A stretch of DNA of 64,000 nucleotides from Paulownia fortunei (GCA_019321725.1 CM033108.1:20163799-20227798); one strand, 5' to 3'; shown: positions 38,365 through 51,850, numbered from the stretch's first letter. Numbers and translations: made by a program. Notes: generated by a model not told the origin, from the letters alone.

Positions 38365-41300
38365 ATGGGCCGCAGCAGTACTACTGAGAGTGAAGATGGT
38401 GTGCTCTCTACTGATTCACCTCTGAGCAATGATGGTGATAATTTCAGCGGAAGTTCTAATGGGGGCCTTGTTCTGAAGAAAGGCCCGTGGACATCTGCCG
38501 AGGATGCAATTTTAGTTGACTATGTGAAAAAGCATGGAGAAGGCAACTGGAATGCAGTTCAGAAACACTCGGGGCTTTCACGGTGTGGAAAAAGCTGCCG
38601 GTTACGGTGGGCCAACCATTTAAGGCCAAATCTGAAGAAAGGAGCATTTACGTCAGAAGAAGAGCGACTAATAATTGAACTTCATGCTAAGATGGGAAAC
38701 AAATGGGCGCGAATGGCTGCACATGTAAGCTCCAATAATCACTCTTTTAACCAGTTGGTCTTTCTGCGATTATCAAGAACTCAACGTATTTCATTATAGA
38801 ATCTGAACTAATACTAAGAACAGTTCCATGGTATTTATGTGAAGACCGTATAATTATTTTTCGGGGGTTTGATAAGGAGGTTGCCTCAAACAGATGATAT
38901 CCATGATTCTGTTCTGCAGTTTCTTGTGTGTAAGAAACAAATATGATAAATAAGACTATTTCTTCTGTAACTCCACTCAATCTTTTTGAACAGTCAAAGA
39001 ATACACATGTAAAGCTATTATATGGTTCAGGTAGGTTGGAACCAAGTAAAGTGACAAATATTGGAACCTGTAGGCTCCCATTAGCATGTACTTTTGAGCT
39101 TCCTGTTGGTCTATATGTTGCCAAGTTTTTCCAAGAAGTATATTGTACTTCACAATGCCACCATTTAACATATACTCTGACTTGTCTCCTATGTACAGCT
39201 AGCTCCCCTAAAGGAAAACGAGAGCAGAAAAGATAGAAAAAATCTAAAAGCAAATGAGATGAAGCAACCAGTTTTTAATTTGCATACTCATTATTGATAA
39301 TCGTTGTTGCCAATGATAAACCATTGATTATGTAAATTGTTTGATGATTTTTTTCAAGTATCTTCAAATAAATAATTTCCTCGATGGAAGCAGATAAGAA
39401 GATGGTGACATTGCATTGTTTTACATCATGAAAATGAATTTTTCACATAGCAATATGTTGCCATAGAAGTGTTGGACACAAATAGTTCAGATTAGAGTTG
39501 GGAAAATAAAAAATAAAAAAACTGTCATGGATTAGCATCTCAAAAAAATGATCTTCAGGAATTGCCAAATGCTCTTTTTATTTTTGTGTTTTTTTATTTG
39601 TTGGCTATGGTCATTGCATGTTGAGATCTAAGACGCAATTTGAGATTTATATATATATATATATTTTTTTTTTTATTCTGCTTTCTATTATTTCTTCACA
39701 CCAGGAATCTTGTATGTTTTATTTCAGTTGCCCGGAAGGACAGACAATGAGATAAAGAACTATTGGAATACCCGAATAAAAAGACGTCAACGTGCTGGTT
39801 TACCACTTTATCCCCCTGATTTATGCCTAGATGCACTGCCAGAGAATCAACAACAGCTAAGTTCACCTGGAATATATGGTGGAGATAAAGGATGTCATGA
39901 TATCTTGCAAAGCAATGGTTACGAGACACCTGATGTCATGTTTGATAGTTTTAACATTTTACCATACACACCAGAATTTCCAGGTATTTCTGCCAGTGTT
40001 TCGACGAGTAATGTTTTTGGTTCTCCTCAGTTTTACAGTTTTGTTCCCCAAACTATAGGAGTGCCGAAATGTGCTCAAGAACCAGATGAACCCATGTCAG
40101 ACTATGGAGGAGGTGCTGCTAACGAGGCACCCCCATTTGACAGGACTCAAACTGATAGCTGGGTGAACAAAATGTCACAGTCCTTTGGTCTGTGTTTCCC
40201 ATATCACCCTGACCACACCAAGAAACTGTTGCCATTTGGTGTCAATCAGGAGAGTCAGGTTATGTCAAATGTCATTTTCTCTGCTTCTAAGCACTTTGAA
40301 GGTGCTCAGAAGTTGGAGCTCCCTTCACTCCAATATCAAGAGACCGGTTTAGGTGTCTGGGACCCTGCACCTGAATCATTGGATTCTTTGGTCCAGTCTC
40401 CGTTATCAGGGCCACTGCCATCACTTTGTCCTTCTCCAGGGAGCAGTGGCCTCTTAGAAGATTTACTTTACGAGGCTAAGGCTCTGAGCAAGTCGGAGAA
40501 TCAATCTTGTGATTGGGCTACTTCATCTAACATCACCTATGGAGATATAACAGACAGTTCTGCCTTGAAAACATGCTCCACAGAATTCAAAGGTTTTCTT
40601 GACCCCAGTTCCCCATCAGGTAACTCAATGGGATCGATTTTCAACGGGTACACACCTACTGTCACCATTGGAAGTTCATTAGAAGAGGACATGCCTGGTA
40701 AGAATTCTTTATTTTCTATCAAAATAGTTAATCATGCATGTTAAAAAAATAAAAATAAACACAACTCAGATCTATTAGCAATGGAAATTGGATACAGCCT
40801 AAGTATTAGTTATCTCAATGGATATAAATTTACGTTCTTGTGATTTTACTTCTCATGTCTATTTAGCTTCAGTCCAGTTGGAATAAACTCGCCCCTTGTC
40901 AAACAGTAGCCCTGAATCTGCCAGTTATGGTTCAAGTTGGCTTCATCCATCACTTTACATTTCAACGGGTTAAGATGTTGAAACTTGAAGTTTGTTGGCT
41001 ATGATTCTTTTGAGTTGTGCTTTCAGACTCCTAAATGATCATATGCTTCTAAAGATTGATATATCCCTCTCTCAGTTTTCCTCTCACATTTTGTTGCCTT
41101 TCCACTTAATATTACGATACAATTTTGGATGCTGTTTTCTGGATTATCTTACCCACCTAGGAAAGTGTTGTATTATTGTCAATTGGAAATCAGCTAGTCC
41201 TTGTGGGAAACAAACAACCTATGGGAAATTGGTTTTTGCTCATATATAAATTAATTATCACATGTATAGTCCGAGTAAAGGCATGACAATATTGTTTTAT

Positions 41301-41625
41301 TTCGTATTCTGTAGTGCACCATGTGAAATCAGATGTGTTCAATCAAAGTTGGATCCTGGATGGTGAAAGGAAAAAAATTCTGAATCACTTGGACTGTTCT
41401 AGGCCTGATGCAATACTTGGATCATACTGGTTTGGGCAGAATGCTTCCCAATTGAAGCAAGAAGGCTCCGCAACTGATGCTATTGCAGCTCTTCTGGGTG
41501 ATGACTTGGGCACTGAGTTGAAGAAAACTTCTGCATCTGCTTCTGCTTCTGCTTCTACCTGGGGCCTTAGTTCTTGCTCCTGGAATAACATGCCGGCTGT
41601 CTGCCAAATGTCTGACATTCCCTGA
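38365..41625 (+). CDS. GAMYB-like R2R3-MYB transcription factor
   Basis: Three coding exons, 38365-38724, 39728-40697 and 41315-41625, join in frame to 546 residues, the usual size for GAMYB/MYB33/MYB65 proteins. R2 spans about residues 38-90 (W42, W62, W82) and R3 about 91-141 (F95 in place of the first W, then W114 and W133). The intron after ...RMAAH sits at a standard R2R3 position. Typical GAMYB features are DYVKKHGEGNWNAVQKHSGL in R2, RQRAGLPLYPP just after R3, and a C-terminal QLKQEGSATDAIAALLGDDL stretch. GAMYBs are nuclear activators acting downstream of gibberellin in anthers/tapetum, aleurone and flowering. Exon 2 carries a miR159 site. The start is the first ATG and precedes the MYB repeats by 37 residues. 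No disruption is seen. Assignment to the GAMYB clade is firm; which paralogue is not determined. Confidence 0.93.
40314..40334 (+). promoter_or_regulatory. miR159/miR319-type target site
   Basis: In exon 2 the sequence TGGAGCTCCCTTCACTCCAA followed by T pairs with miR159 along nearly its full length. I count one G:U pair and two mismatches, with a perfect match over the cleavage region. It encodes the conserved LELPSLQY peptide. GAMYB mRNAs are the classic miR159 targets, so this gene is very likely restricted post-transcriptionally. Confidence 0.9.
41529..41556 (+). repeat. Coding (TCTGCT)n microsatellite
   Basis: Imperfect TCTGCT hexamers near the 3' end of the MYB coding region encode SASASASAS. 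The run stays in frame; length changes would add or remove Ser-Ala pairs without shifting the frame. Confidence 0.85.
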
Positions 41626-44600
41626 ACATTGCTGAAATATGCTACTGAACTTCTGAACTTATTGCATTGTTTGTTGCCATTTTCTGTGAAGTGATTATCA
41701 CCAATTAGGTCTTTGTAATATACAAATGCAGTGGTGATGCAGTCTCTCAGACTTCCCCTGCGTTTTGCCATCTTGGATTAATTGATAACCAAATTCTCAT
41801 GCTCTCTTAGTATGTATCCCCTCTATCTTCGGGCACCATACTTTGATGGCCTTCAGGTTTGTCATTTTTGAGGAATGTACTGTACCTCCATTGTATTCCG
41901 TAGTGCGTAATCGATTGATATGGTTGTTTACCATGTTCCTCAGACTGGTTCCTGATTAAGGAAACAATGGTTGGTGGTGGAAGCATTTATATTCTGTTTA
42001 GTGACCATCTTTCATCCTCCTTATTTTGTCATGCTTTAACTGTTGCCATATATCATCCATTCAATTTGTATCAAATGCTAGAAAATTTACCAGGGGGCAG
42101 ACAAAGTAATTGGTTGATCTTGAGCCTTTTGCGCATTTTCAGTTGTCAATCCTCTTTCCTAATTATCCATTTCCGATTGAGCTTAGACTGCTACTTATGA
42201 AGTGGTCGTGGCGGTAGAAAGAGCCGCCATCACTGGCCACCAAGGTTGTTCTAGATTTTGCTGTCGTAGGTCATCTCTCTATGGTATTGGGTTCTAATTG
42301 TGGTACATATGATCTTTCTTGCACAGGTGTTGCACAAAATTTTCGTATTGTTGCTAAATCAAGTTCTCTAACGACTCAGTTAATTGTAGAGTTTCATGCA
42401 GAACATAGAGCCAGAGTGATTATACCCAACTTGGGAGATCAAGAACATGAACGTCGAAATCATTCGACTTTATGAAAAAGGCTGGCAAGCAATCTCTAAA
42501 AATACATGGGTTAAGACAGCAAGAGCTGTTAAACAGCAGATCAGATGTTACAAATTTATCTCATCTTCAGAACAACCAACATGTTACAATCAACAGAATA
42601 TAAACAGGACCTGATGTCAGAATGTCAAAGCATCTAAATACACTATGGCTGGCTTGTCTAAAGTTACTTTCTAAGCAAATAGCTCAACTCCCATTTAAGA
42701 CAACAGGCCCTGATACATGATTTGAGATATAGTGCGAGATGCAATTTTCCAGGCACCATCCAGTCCTAATGACGATATGCACACTGCAGAGTCAAGTAAG
42801 ATGGCCAACCTTCCGCATATCCTGATCTCCACATCAGTCTCTATACTATCGAAAATATGATTAGTAGACAAAGGTCAAACACCTCCATAACCTTGGATAT
42901 GAATCACCTGCTAGAGTCAATGAAGGCCTTCGTCCATCTTTAGGACTAAAGGGCACATATAAGCTGCTGCAAGTTGGGCAAGTGATCTTTCCTCTTCAGA
43001 CCTGAAGAAGAAGCAGTGGCAAAACACAAGATTCTGCCATTCACATATATATTTAAGAGTTCCACTCATCTTCGCCCAAGCCAAAACCTCAGTTCTTTGT
43101 ATGTGAGAAAGAATTTCCTGTTAAAGATGAGCCTTACCTCGAAGGTATCACAATGAGCGACGACAATCATACTTGCAACTATTACAGCTCTGATAGCTCG
43201 ACAGATAACCTGACCACAAAACTGGACTCAATTAACTGAAAGAACATTTAGCCTCATGTTTTGTTGAATCCTCTCCTTTTACAATCACATTGTAAAGTAC
43301 AGCCGCCTTTTTTTTCTCATATTCAACTTATCTAACTATTAGTGTATCCCAACAGCAAAGCCACTTCATTGAGCAATACACTACTTTAAAAATGAACAGA
43401 ATAGACAACCACATTACTGAAGTCTTTCAACATGTTGCAGGTTGCAAAAAAGGGATTCAATGAAAAATGATATTTAACAATGTTGATGGGCTAGTTCAAA
43501 TCCCATTCTTAGAAGAATAAAATATACAACGTGCTTCTGCAGGATGTTTTTTATGTACAGTTATGTTGAAGCCACTTCACGTATTCGCTGCAAGCTTAAA
43601 ACAACCTTTACTAGATGTTGATTAAGTTAACAAAACTATTCCAATTATATACTTCAACCGATTAAGAAATCAGACCACCAGAAGGCCCAGAACAACAATA
43701 GAATCCAAGATGTACCAAGTAAATTATCCCTTGGGTCCTTAGCATTAATTAAGAGAAACTTAAAGCATGAATCTTTAGATGATTAGCTCAAAAGTTCATT
43801 TTATCACCTAGTACAAAGCTGAGTACATCCTATAAACAATGTAGCAAAAAACACCCAACAATATGGACAGTAGTTGGGAAATATGGGCAATGAAACATCT
43901 TTTATAATGTAGAATTTGAAGGGTTGAACTTCCAGAACAAGAACCTCATCAAGACTTTCTTCCTCTTGTTTGATGGACAAAATCACAAAAGAATGACTAT
44001 TCTACAAAAAAATAAACAAATAAATAAAGCCTGTGAACTTCTATTCCAACAAGTGATAAACTCAATAACATGACATGAATTGATAAGGAGAAACATGAAA
44101 AGAAAACTGCAACCTGAGACTCAACCAAGTAACACAATCTAAGACTTGGAGATCTTTGAATGTGAAAGGGAAAAGAATAGATATCTGGGATACCGGAACA
44201 TAGATATGTGCCCACTTGGCCATCATGAAAGAAAATAATTTTCTTTATCCTACTGTAAGTCTCACTCCCTCTTACCTCTCTCTTCATCTGTGTGTTGAGT
44301 GTGTGAGCCCACGCGTGCAAGAGAGAGAGTGAGAGAGGTCTATTTTCCTATAGCTGGACAAAAAAGTACTACAGAAAATAAAATATCTATCTTCCACTCG
44401 GATATAGTTCTATCATAATACATTTTAATACTATTTTAACCAGCCAAGCATGAGCAAAATGAGCTATAAAATAACAACCATAAGCAATCTTGTTAAACAT
44501 GTCACCAAAAGACCTCAAGTTAGGATAGTTTTCAAAGAGCTGTCGTCTCTTTGATCCCAGATTACCCTTTCCAACTAGTTAATCATTTTACAGAACCCGC

Positions 44601-44669
44601 ATTTAGGAACATATTGTTATTTTCTAGGGAGAGTCTTGAAAAGCTACCTTTCTATTCGTTCTGAATCTA
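41626..44669. other. Convergent 3' regions of the MYB and SAC3C genes
   Basis: About 41626-42200 is probably MYB 3' UTR and flank. On the minus strand, downstream of the SAC3C stop, a donor-like AAAG|GTAGCT lies at 44648/44647. An exon-like 72-bp stretch with AG..GT borders (43209-43138) reads openly for 24 codons and would join an acceptor at 43001, where a stop follows at once. This may be a spliced 3' UTR or an alternative 3' end. No separate gene is recognised. Confidence 0.4.
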
Positions 44670-47600
44670 TCAGATAATACTTCTGGGACCCTCTTGAGGT
44701 TTACTTATGACTGATTGCTTGGTGGATATGAGTCCCTTTCCAGTTCCATCACTAGATATTTCAAAAGCACAATCAATACAAAGGGATTCGACGTCTGATT
44801 CCTGAAAAAACCAGATCTAATAAGATAATTTAAACATGTTATACTTTCTTTTATAAACAACTACCAGTCAAAAAATGCCACAAAATGAAGTCCCCGTCAT
44901 CTTCTAACAAAGAAAAGGAAATAAGAAGCAAATTGACAAGAAAGATCTACCTTCATCATCAGAAGCTTGGATAAGTGCACCAGTGGATATGGTTGCAGCT
45001 TGTATCCTCCATAACTGACACAGGACAATGCCCACATTCGTACCTATACAGTTAATTTTGGCGCAAGAAACAGAGAGTTAGCTCTAAGCAACATAAGACA
45101 TTGTATTAGAAAACGCAGGAAAACCTGAGAATATTTGATCCAATCAGTAAAGTGCACCACATAAACAGGCTCAATAAATTTGATGTATTTGGTGCATAAT
45201 TGTTTTGAAGAATCTAGCACAGAATGCCAAAAGACAACTCCTGAGTAAATTAAAACAAAAGAATGAATGATTTGGCAAAACCAACTTATCAGACAACCCT
45301 ATTATAAGGATCAACATTTTGGGAGGTTCTCCAGAAATAAGACAGGCAAATTCTTGAGTAATACTTTTTATTATATCATTCCCTGCTTTTTTTTTTTTTT
45401 TAAATTTCTCAAATCATTGCCTCTTTTCCTTCCAGCAGGCATCAAAATCTCATTAAACACAGGGTCCAATGCGCATATATGTGCACACAATTACAAGAAG
45501 TAAGGTTATCAGATGATAAAAACCTTCTCTCAGCCTGATAACCTGAGATACCATAATGGTTCCAGATACCCAAATAAATATCCACCCATTGGTCTCAATG
45601 ATAAACAAAAGCAACCAGAGCCATGTAAATCGGTGCACAAGGAGCTATGGAGATGGATACAAAGAGACCCATACAGTTCTATAGGGAAAAATATATATAC
45701 ATGAGATAACAACCTCATTGATGTAAGGTTCGATAATGCAATACTGCAGAAAGGATGCCTCCTGTTCCGTAGTATAAATGAATCGCTTGTAATTCCCCAG
45801 ACGGTAATATCTGCTAAAAGCACTTAACAAATTCATAAGTAGATCCTAAAAAGAAACCAAAATGAATATATAACTCACTTGCAACTTCAGTGGAATCCGA
45901 TTAGAATCAACAGGAAAGCTACAGAGACTCCTAATTACCTTAATAGTTCCCGGGCAAAACACATCTCTGTCGACTTCATGATTGGAGGAGGAATGCGGCG
46001 GAACCACAAAGATAAAGGTTCACCCTGTAGATTGGGAGACAAGCAATTTCAAGGATTCATGAACCAGTAAAAGGCTGCACGTTAAAAATAAACAAGTTTG
46101 AATTGAGTAGTTATTAAGAGATTAAGCATTACTTGGTTGTCAGAACCCAGATGGAGAAGAAGATAAAATGAACAAATCTCAGCTTCATTCTGGCACATAG
46201 AATTTGAAGCTCGATATGCTTCATACAAATTAAATAATGTTGTCAGAGCTTTCATAAGCTGCTCCACATTGAGGTGACACATAGAATCAGTATTTGGAGT
46301 CCCACAAGATCTATGAAGATGGTGATACGATATGATGTGAAACTTGACCTGTATAAAAGAAACATAAGCATCTGTATTTCTAAAAATTTTGCCATTTGAA
46401 GCCTAATGACTATGAACATTATATGGTTGAGTCACAAGCATGAGAGCAAACTCAAGGAAGAATCGCCAAGAAAGAAGTCTTTTGCAGCTTAATATATATG
46501 AGGTGAATTTTCAAATCCATTGAAAGCGAACCACATTCAGTAAATAAGGAGAGCTTACTGGCAGAAGTGAAGCATGTGATTTCCATGTGAAATTATAAAA
46601 GGGAGTAACTCTGCCATGATTTTTAAACAACACCTGGATGACGAAGCAACTACAGGCACCAAGAAGGTCCATAATTCCCCCTTCCCCCATCACCACCGCA
46701 AGCCCCCACCCCCTTTAAAGAAAGAACGAAGAGTAAGTCACAGCTCAAACCACTGAATCAGGGAAGACATCTGCACGAGCCATTTCGTTTATTCTCCCAG
46801 GTCTGCTTTCTTTTTGTTTTTTGCTTTCCGCTTTTTTCCCTCTGAAATGATATGGACTTGTCTGCTTTGCTTTTATGCTCTTTTTTTAATGTTCAGATTT
46901 CAATTGTATTCAGTCACAATCTTCTTATCTCATAAGATACATATACATATGTTATTTGCTTAAAATGTTGCATTTCTTTTTGGAGATTAACGTGATCCTT
47001 ACAATTACCCCCCTCCACACACACACACACCCCCACCACCACACACACACACACACACACACAACAGCCCACAAAAGAAGAACAAGAAAGACCTTCAATG
47101 AGAAAGGAAAGGAAAGGAAACAACAATAGTAAAGGAAAAACAAAAACAAATTACAAACTAATATAAGATATTCAAATAAAGGACACATCATACTGAACCA
47201 TTGTTGAAGTTGTGGTCCCGAAGACATGCCTCATTCATTAGCTACATAAGTAATTTTTTTTATAGGAATTCCAAAGAAAACACATTCAATTAAAGAACAG
47301 CGATACGTTTGATATTCCTAAAGTTTACAAACAATTACACTAAGCCAAACACATAAAATAAACGAGGATAACTGTCCTTTTGCCTTCTGAGTTATCTTAT
47401 ATTTAACACATTGTTGGATCTTACTTTGAAATTTGAACAAGCTTCCTAACCACTCAAGTCGGCACTTATTTATAGCCTACAATTTCGTTTCTTGCTCCAG
47501 TTGTCTTTGCCATTTCCTTCACCTCATAGATTCAGGGGCTCCTATACTTTGTTCTCAACTCAATTTTCATTGCCCATAAGTATTTGTTCTCCATTTTGAT

Positions 47601-50600
47601 CCAACAGCTCGCATAGGCTTTCTCCCCTATGTACATCCTGGATTTTTTTTCACATATGCTTCTCTCAAAACCTCATTGAAGGCAAATCTAACCCAAGGAA
47701 CCCATGGCTCAGCAGGACAAAAAGGAATTTGGTTGATCAGCTTAATGAAAGATGCCAGTTTTGGAGGAGTAGCATTGTTTTGGACGACTCTTTGAGATCA
47801 ACGAGAGGACACATGGCAAACCATGAAATCATCAAGAACGGAAGCCGTTAAATCACCAAGAATTGGAATCAATTATTAGAGACTGATGCAACCATTACTC
47901 AGAATTCCGTTTTCCCTCTATAAATAGAAATGTAACACCCAGAAATGAATTAAGCAGACATACAACTCAATTTCCACTCACCTTCATCTTCTTCTGCCAC
48001 TCATCTTATTCAATTCCCCGAGTCTACTATTTCATTCAAAATCAGTGAATATCGCAATATTATTTACAACTAAATGAAAGGAAAGATATGACATGCGCCT
48101 CTGTCGCAATAGTTTGTTATCGTAACTGCTCAAATAATACTCTCTCTTTCACCAATCCAAAGAGGATGGTTGCATAGACCTTCCACTTTCATAGATGGAA
48201 GACTTTCCAGGCTACAGGAAAACATCCAATTCCCAAACACAGCATGGAAAGCAGTCTCCACATAGAAGAAATCCAAGAAATTCCCAAGCATCTATCTAAT
48301 GGAACCCTAGCTTCCTTAAGAAAAAGCACATCCATGTGTATTCTGTATTAAAGGCCAAATGACAGGCGCCTTAGTACATGAAACAAAGAGGACCAAAATG
48401 AAAAATTTCAAGACACTTCCATTCCAAAAAATTCGAATCTTATAAAACTAAGAGCTATTTATGGCGATGTAATCATGAGATTTAAAATCTTCTCCTTATA
48501 CTGGGAATCCATTATGAATAACAGAGATATTACTCATAGCCTACCCCTAGACCATCAGCATAATTTTTTGGATTACAGCTTTACGCCATCTGTAACTGTT
48601 CCACAGTTAGTCCTTGAAACTTAAATCCTTTATGTGGCATGTAAGCCCAAAATTTACAGCAAGCTAACCCTAGAGAAGTTAGAAGTAACAAAAGCTATTC
48701 CTTCCTAGGCCCTCTTCCAAGCACAAACCTTTAACGAGACGAAAGCTGAAATTATTTTGAGTGTTAATGCATATATTTTCATATGTTGGTAACAGGAATT
48801 TAGAGTATCTCTGATCTTTGTATGACTAGGAGTTCATATTTACAAAGTTTATCAAGGAAATTTTTAAAATCGTAACTATAGAATACGACCCTAATCGAAA
48901 TGTATACATTTGTCTGATACACTATGCGAATGGTGAAAAGAGATATTTACATCCCAGGGGGCTATAATTGGAGAGATACCATAGTTTCTGGTAGACAAAT
49001 TTATTTCCAATTCAACATGGGCCCATCCATAAGAAATTCTCCTATCTCTCTTACTTAAGTAAAGAAAAAGGGAAATTCCAACAGTGTTAACGAAAACTTC
49101 TCATTACATAATGGAGCCTGAAGGAATCAGACAGCACGATTGACAGAAACTCCTGTCCACACCTTTTGATACAAAGAAACAGCCATCTCTGGTAAGGAAT
49201 CTTATTCCATAAATCATCTCCAGGGCATCCATTAACTATCATGGGAACCATTAATGGACACACTTCGGCACTTACATTCATGTATGTCAGTGTAGGTGAA
49301 TCTTGTCCCACTCGGCTTGATATCACTCTTGATTTGCTACAGAGGATACTGATTTAGACATTTTTATCCCAATTCTGTATAAACAAGACACGGAAAATAA
49401 CAGAACCAGCCATAAATGAATTTGGTGACAGTAAACACTAGTAAATATAAATGTGGGAGACAATGAAGCACCAAAAATATCAACTTAAATTAATAAAGCA
49501 AGCTTCAAAAGAACCTAGATGAAATTGAAAGTCAATTATGCACCAAAGGAATATGTGAGAAAGGAAAAACTAAAGTATGAGCAAGGCCCAAATTATCTGC
49601 CATAAGCACCAAGACAAAGAACTCAAAACATGGTCATAGGCTATGGATAAGACTTGAGCACAAGAAATCATCAAATAAGAGTACATGAAAGCATCATTTT
49701 AAGAAGTGTAATGTCTGAAATTCATAATATTATTTCTCATGTATTAATTGATTAATTTTCTAAAATAAGGGGAATCTATAACATCATAATGCAGAACTCA
49801 TAGCAAACACATTTATCTTTCACTGGACTACAAGAAACGATGAAGTAAATGGTCACTATTAATAAAAAAAATTAAATGATTGAGACGAATCCAATTATTA
49901 TACTGTTGCTTAAGATAAACAGTAACAATCACCAAATATATTTGATTACTAGGCATACCATTCTCTCATACATATGAATCACTTGATCACTGACGGCATT
50001 CTGCATGCTAAGATCTTGCCTAATGGACCTTGTCCTATCAAAGATGAAATCATGAACCACCTCAAAAGGACGATCACTAGAATGCAGCAAGTTGAGAAGA
50101 TAATTTAGAGTGTCTTCCAACACAGGGACAGGCCGCACATCAGAAGCTTGCAGGTCTTTTGTGCTTATAGTTCTGCAGAACTAACACAAGACAAGAAGAT
50201 CAAAAGTTTTTCATATTAAACCTTACAAAATTTAAGAGTTTTATCTGCTGATTTATTTTGGTATAACCAGATTTAGTGATTGATTGGGGTAAGAGTGAGT
50301 GTTTGACAACAAATTATTTCTTTCATACTGTTGAAAAAAAAAAGTTAACAATGTTCTTTCACTAGATCAAGTTGCACCTACTAATAAAATATTCATCATA
50401 TTTGCTTGTTTGGTTATGATCAAGGAATGGTATTTTCCAATTATCTTTTGCTACACATAGGCGTTGTGTCCATAAGCATGCTGAGGGGGCGGTTTGCCAT
50501 TTCTTTGTGTTAATCATCATCCCAGTTCTCTCTTCACTTTCTCCACATAGTGGCATGTCTGTGAGCATGTTGTAATTTAACTATTCATGCAGAAATTACA

Positions 50601-51624
50601 CGATTTCATTTCACGCACTCTTCTCCTCATCTTCAATTTCGGTAGAATGACTCTTAACATGTGCGTGACCAAGCCATTCCCTACCTCTTACCTCTCATAC
50701 TCGATAGGTTTAACCCCTTCTCTTTCCTGAAATTTTGCATGAGTAGTATCATACAAACTGCCATTTTGATATTATGTTTATTTTACTACATGAAGAGTAA
50801 TATAAATGCCAAAGATATTCTTCAAGATTTGAAGATTACTGCAGTTAACATTCCATGGTCAACTTGACGGGGAGCCTCAGGAATGAATGTATCTAAATAT
50901 ATGGCTATATCAAGGAGATCTGCGATTTGCTGGATTTGATTTTGATATAGAAATGACATCCTTCCTTCGACCTCATTATTACTCATTCATCTCAAGTTCA
51001 ATGTGATAATTGCAATCATAATCAAAATAAAAAATCATCATTCCCAAAAAACAAGTCTTCATTGCCTCAATAAACATGAGCAATCATTTCATTCGTACAG
51101 CTATACAACCATAACTTTTAGTTTCAGTATTAGAGAAGAATATTAATTATTTAAAGCACCTTTTTGACTGCAAGACTGGGTGAAGTTTTAGCAGGATCCC
51201 CATGGAGCCTCTCAAAAACAGCCAAATCCCGCAGCCTCTCGCGCCTAGCCCTCTCCTCGACTGCAACAAACATCAGTACAACAATTCAAATCAACATCAC
51301 AAGAAAAAACAAAATCTTAACCCAAAACTGACAAAACGGGGTGATGGGAATACCTGGGCACATGAAAGGGCAAGTCCCGACTAAGGTGGGAAAATCTTGA
51401 TGGCCATCATCATTATCATTTCTGCAACTAACATCATTATCGCAACTGCTGGTGGTGGTTTTCTTGGTATAGGTAATCCTAGAGCTGTTGGAGTTTGGAT
51501 TTGAAGGTTTGGAATAGTTGGGATTGTGGGATTTGGTTGAATTGGAGTAAGAAGAAGAGGAGGAAGAGAAATAGTTTCTTCTGTTTATGGGTTTGTGGGG
51601 CTGACGACTTCTGTCCGCCATCAT
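44670..51624 (-). CDS. SAC3C: SAC3 family protein C (SAC3/GANP domain)
   Basis: Eight exons on the minus strand join in frame: 51624-51354, 51260-51160, 50180-49959, 46348-46133, 46024-45939, 45810-45714, 45043-44951 and 44801-44670. The product is 405 residues (404 from the second ATG). A Ser/Asn/Lys-rich N-terminus leads to GTCPFMCP (about 83-90) and [17 protein letters not shown], the signature entry to the SAC3/GANP/Nin1 domain. Then come [57 protein letters not shown] and a final [20 protein letters not shown] block. The last two segments resemble the winged-helix end of the domain. The length fits the short SAC3C type rather than the much longer SAC3A/B. SAC3 proteins are scaffold-like factors of the TREX-2 mRNA-export machinery at nuclear pores; the precise role of the C type is less known. 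Intron 3 is unusually long (about 3.6 kb). Exon 6 has a tandem NAGNAG acceptor. No inactivating change is seen. Confidence 0.9.
46349..49958 (-). other. Long intron 3 of SAC3C
   Basis: A 3.6-kb intron that must hold several shadow ORFs. It includes an imperfect (CA)n tract at about 47022-47062. A stretch at 47770-48080 reads like a retroelement LTR or small promoter on the + strand: 'ctataaatag' at about 47920, then a CA/CT-rich start region. No domain is present, so an inserted repeat is likely but unproven. Confidence 0.45.
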
Positions 51625-51811
51625 TGAAGACCTTGAGGTTTTCTCTTCTTAGCAGAATTTACTGGATGGCAGGAGTATCAACTATCAATTAATTAAGACT
51701 TTAATAATAGATTACTTAGTTTTTTTTTTTTTTTTTCTTTTTGTAGAAGAAAATTACTTTTAATTTTCGCTTATATCATGATATGATGTTTCACAATTTT
51801 GACTGATTTTG

Positions 51812-51812
<1 letters not shown>

Positions 51813-51847
<35 letters not shown>
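51813..51847. repeat. (TA)n microsatellite
   Basis: About 17 TA units between SAC3C and NAC-alpha. Confidence 0.95.

Positions 51848-51850
<3 letters not shown>

Noticed and set aside
38747..39253. 168-codon minus-strand ORF and the opposing + strand ORF at 38943-39236
   Set aside because: Both lie across the first coding-region intron of the MYB gene and resemble nothing known; chance open frames.
39696..39929. 77-codon minus-strand ORF
   Set aside because: Antisense shadow of MYB exon 2.
41385..41771. 128-codon minus-strand ORF with a repeated Glu-Ala tract
   Set aside because: Antisense shadow of the last MYB exon; the repeat is the complement of the Ser-Ala codons.
43997..44320. 107-codon minus-strand ORF
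   Set aside because: It lies downstream of the SAC3C stop, with no domain, no conserved motif and no supporting splice context.
46914..47227. Two cysteine/valine-rich minus-strand ORFs
   Set aside because: They are translations of a CA microsatellite inside SAC3C intron 3.
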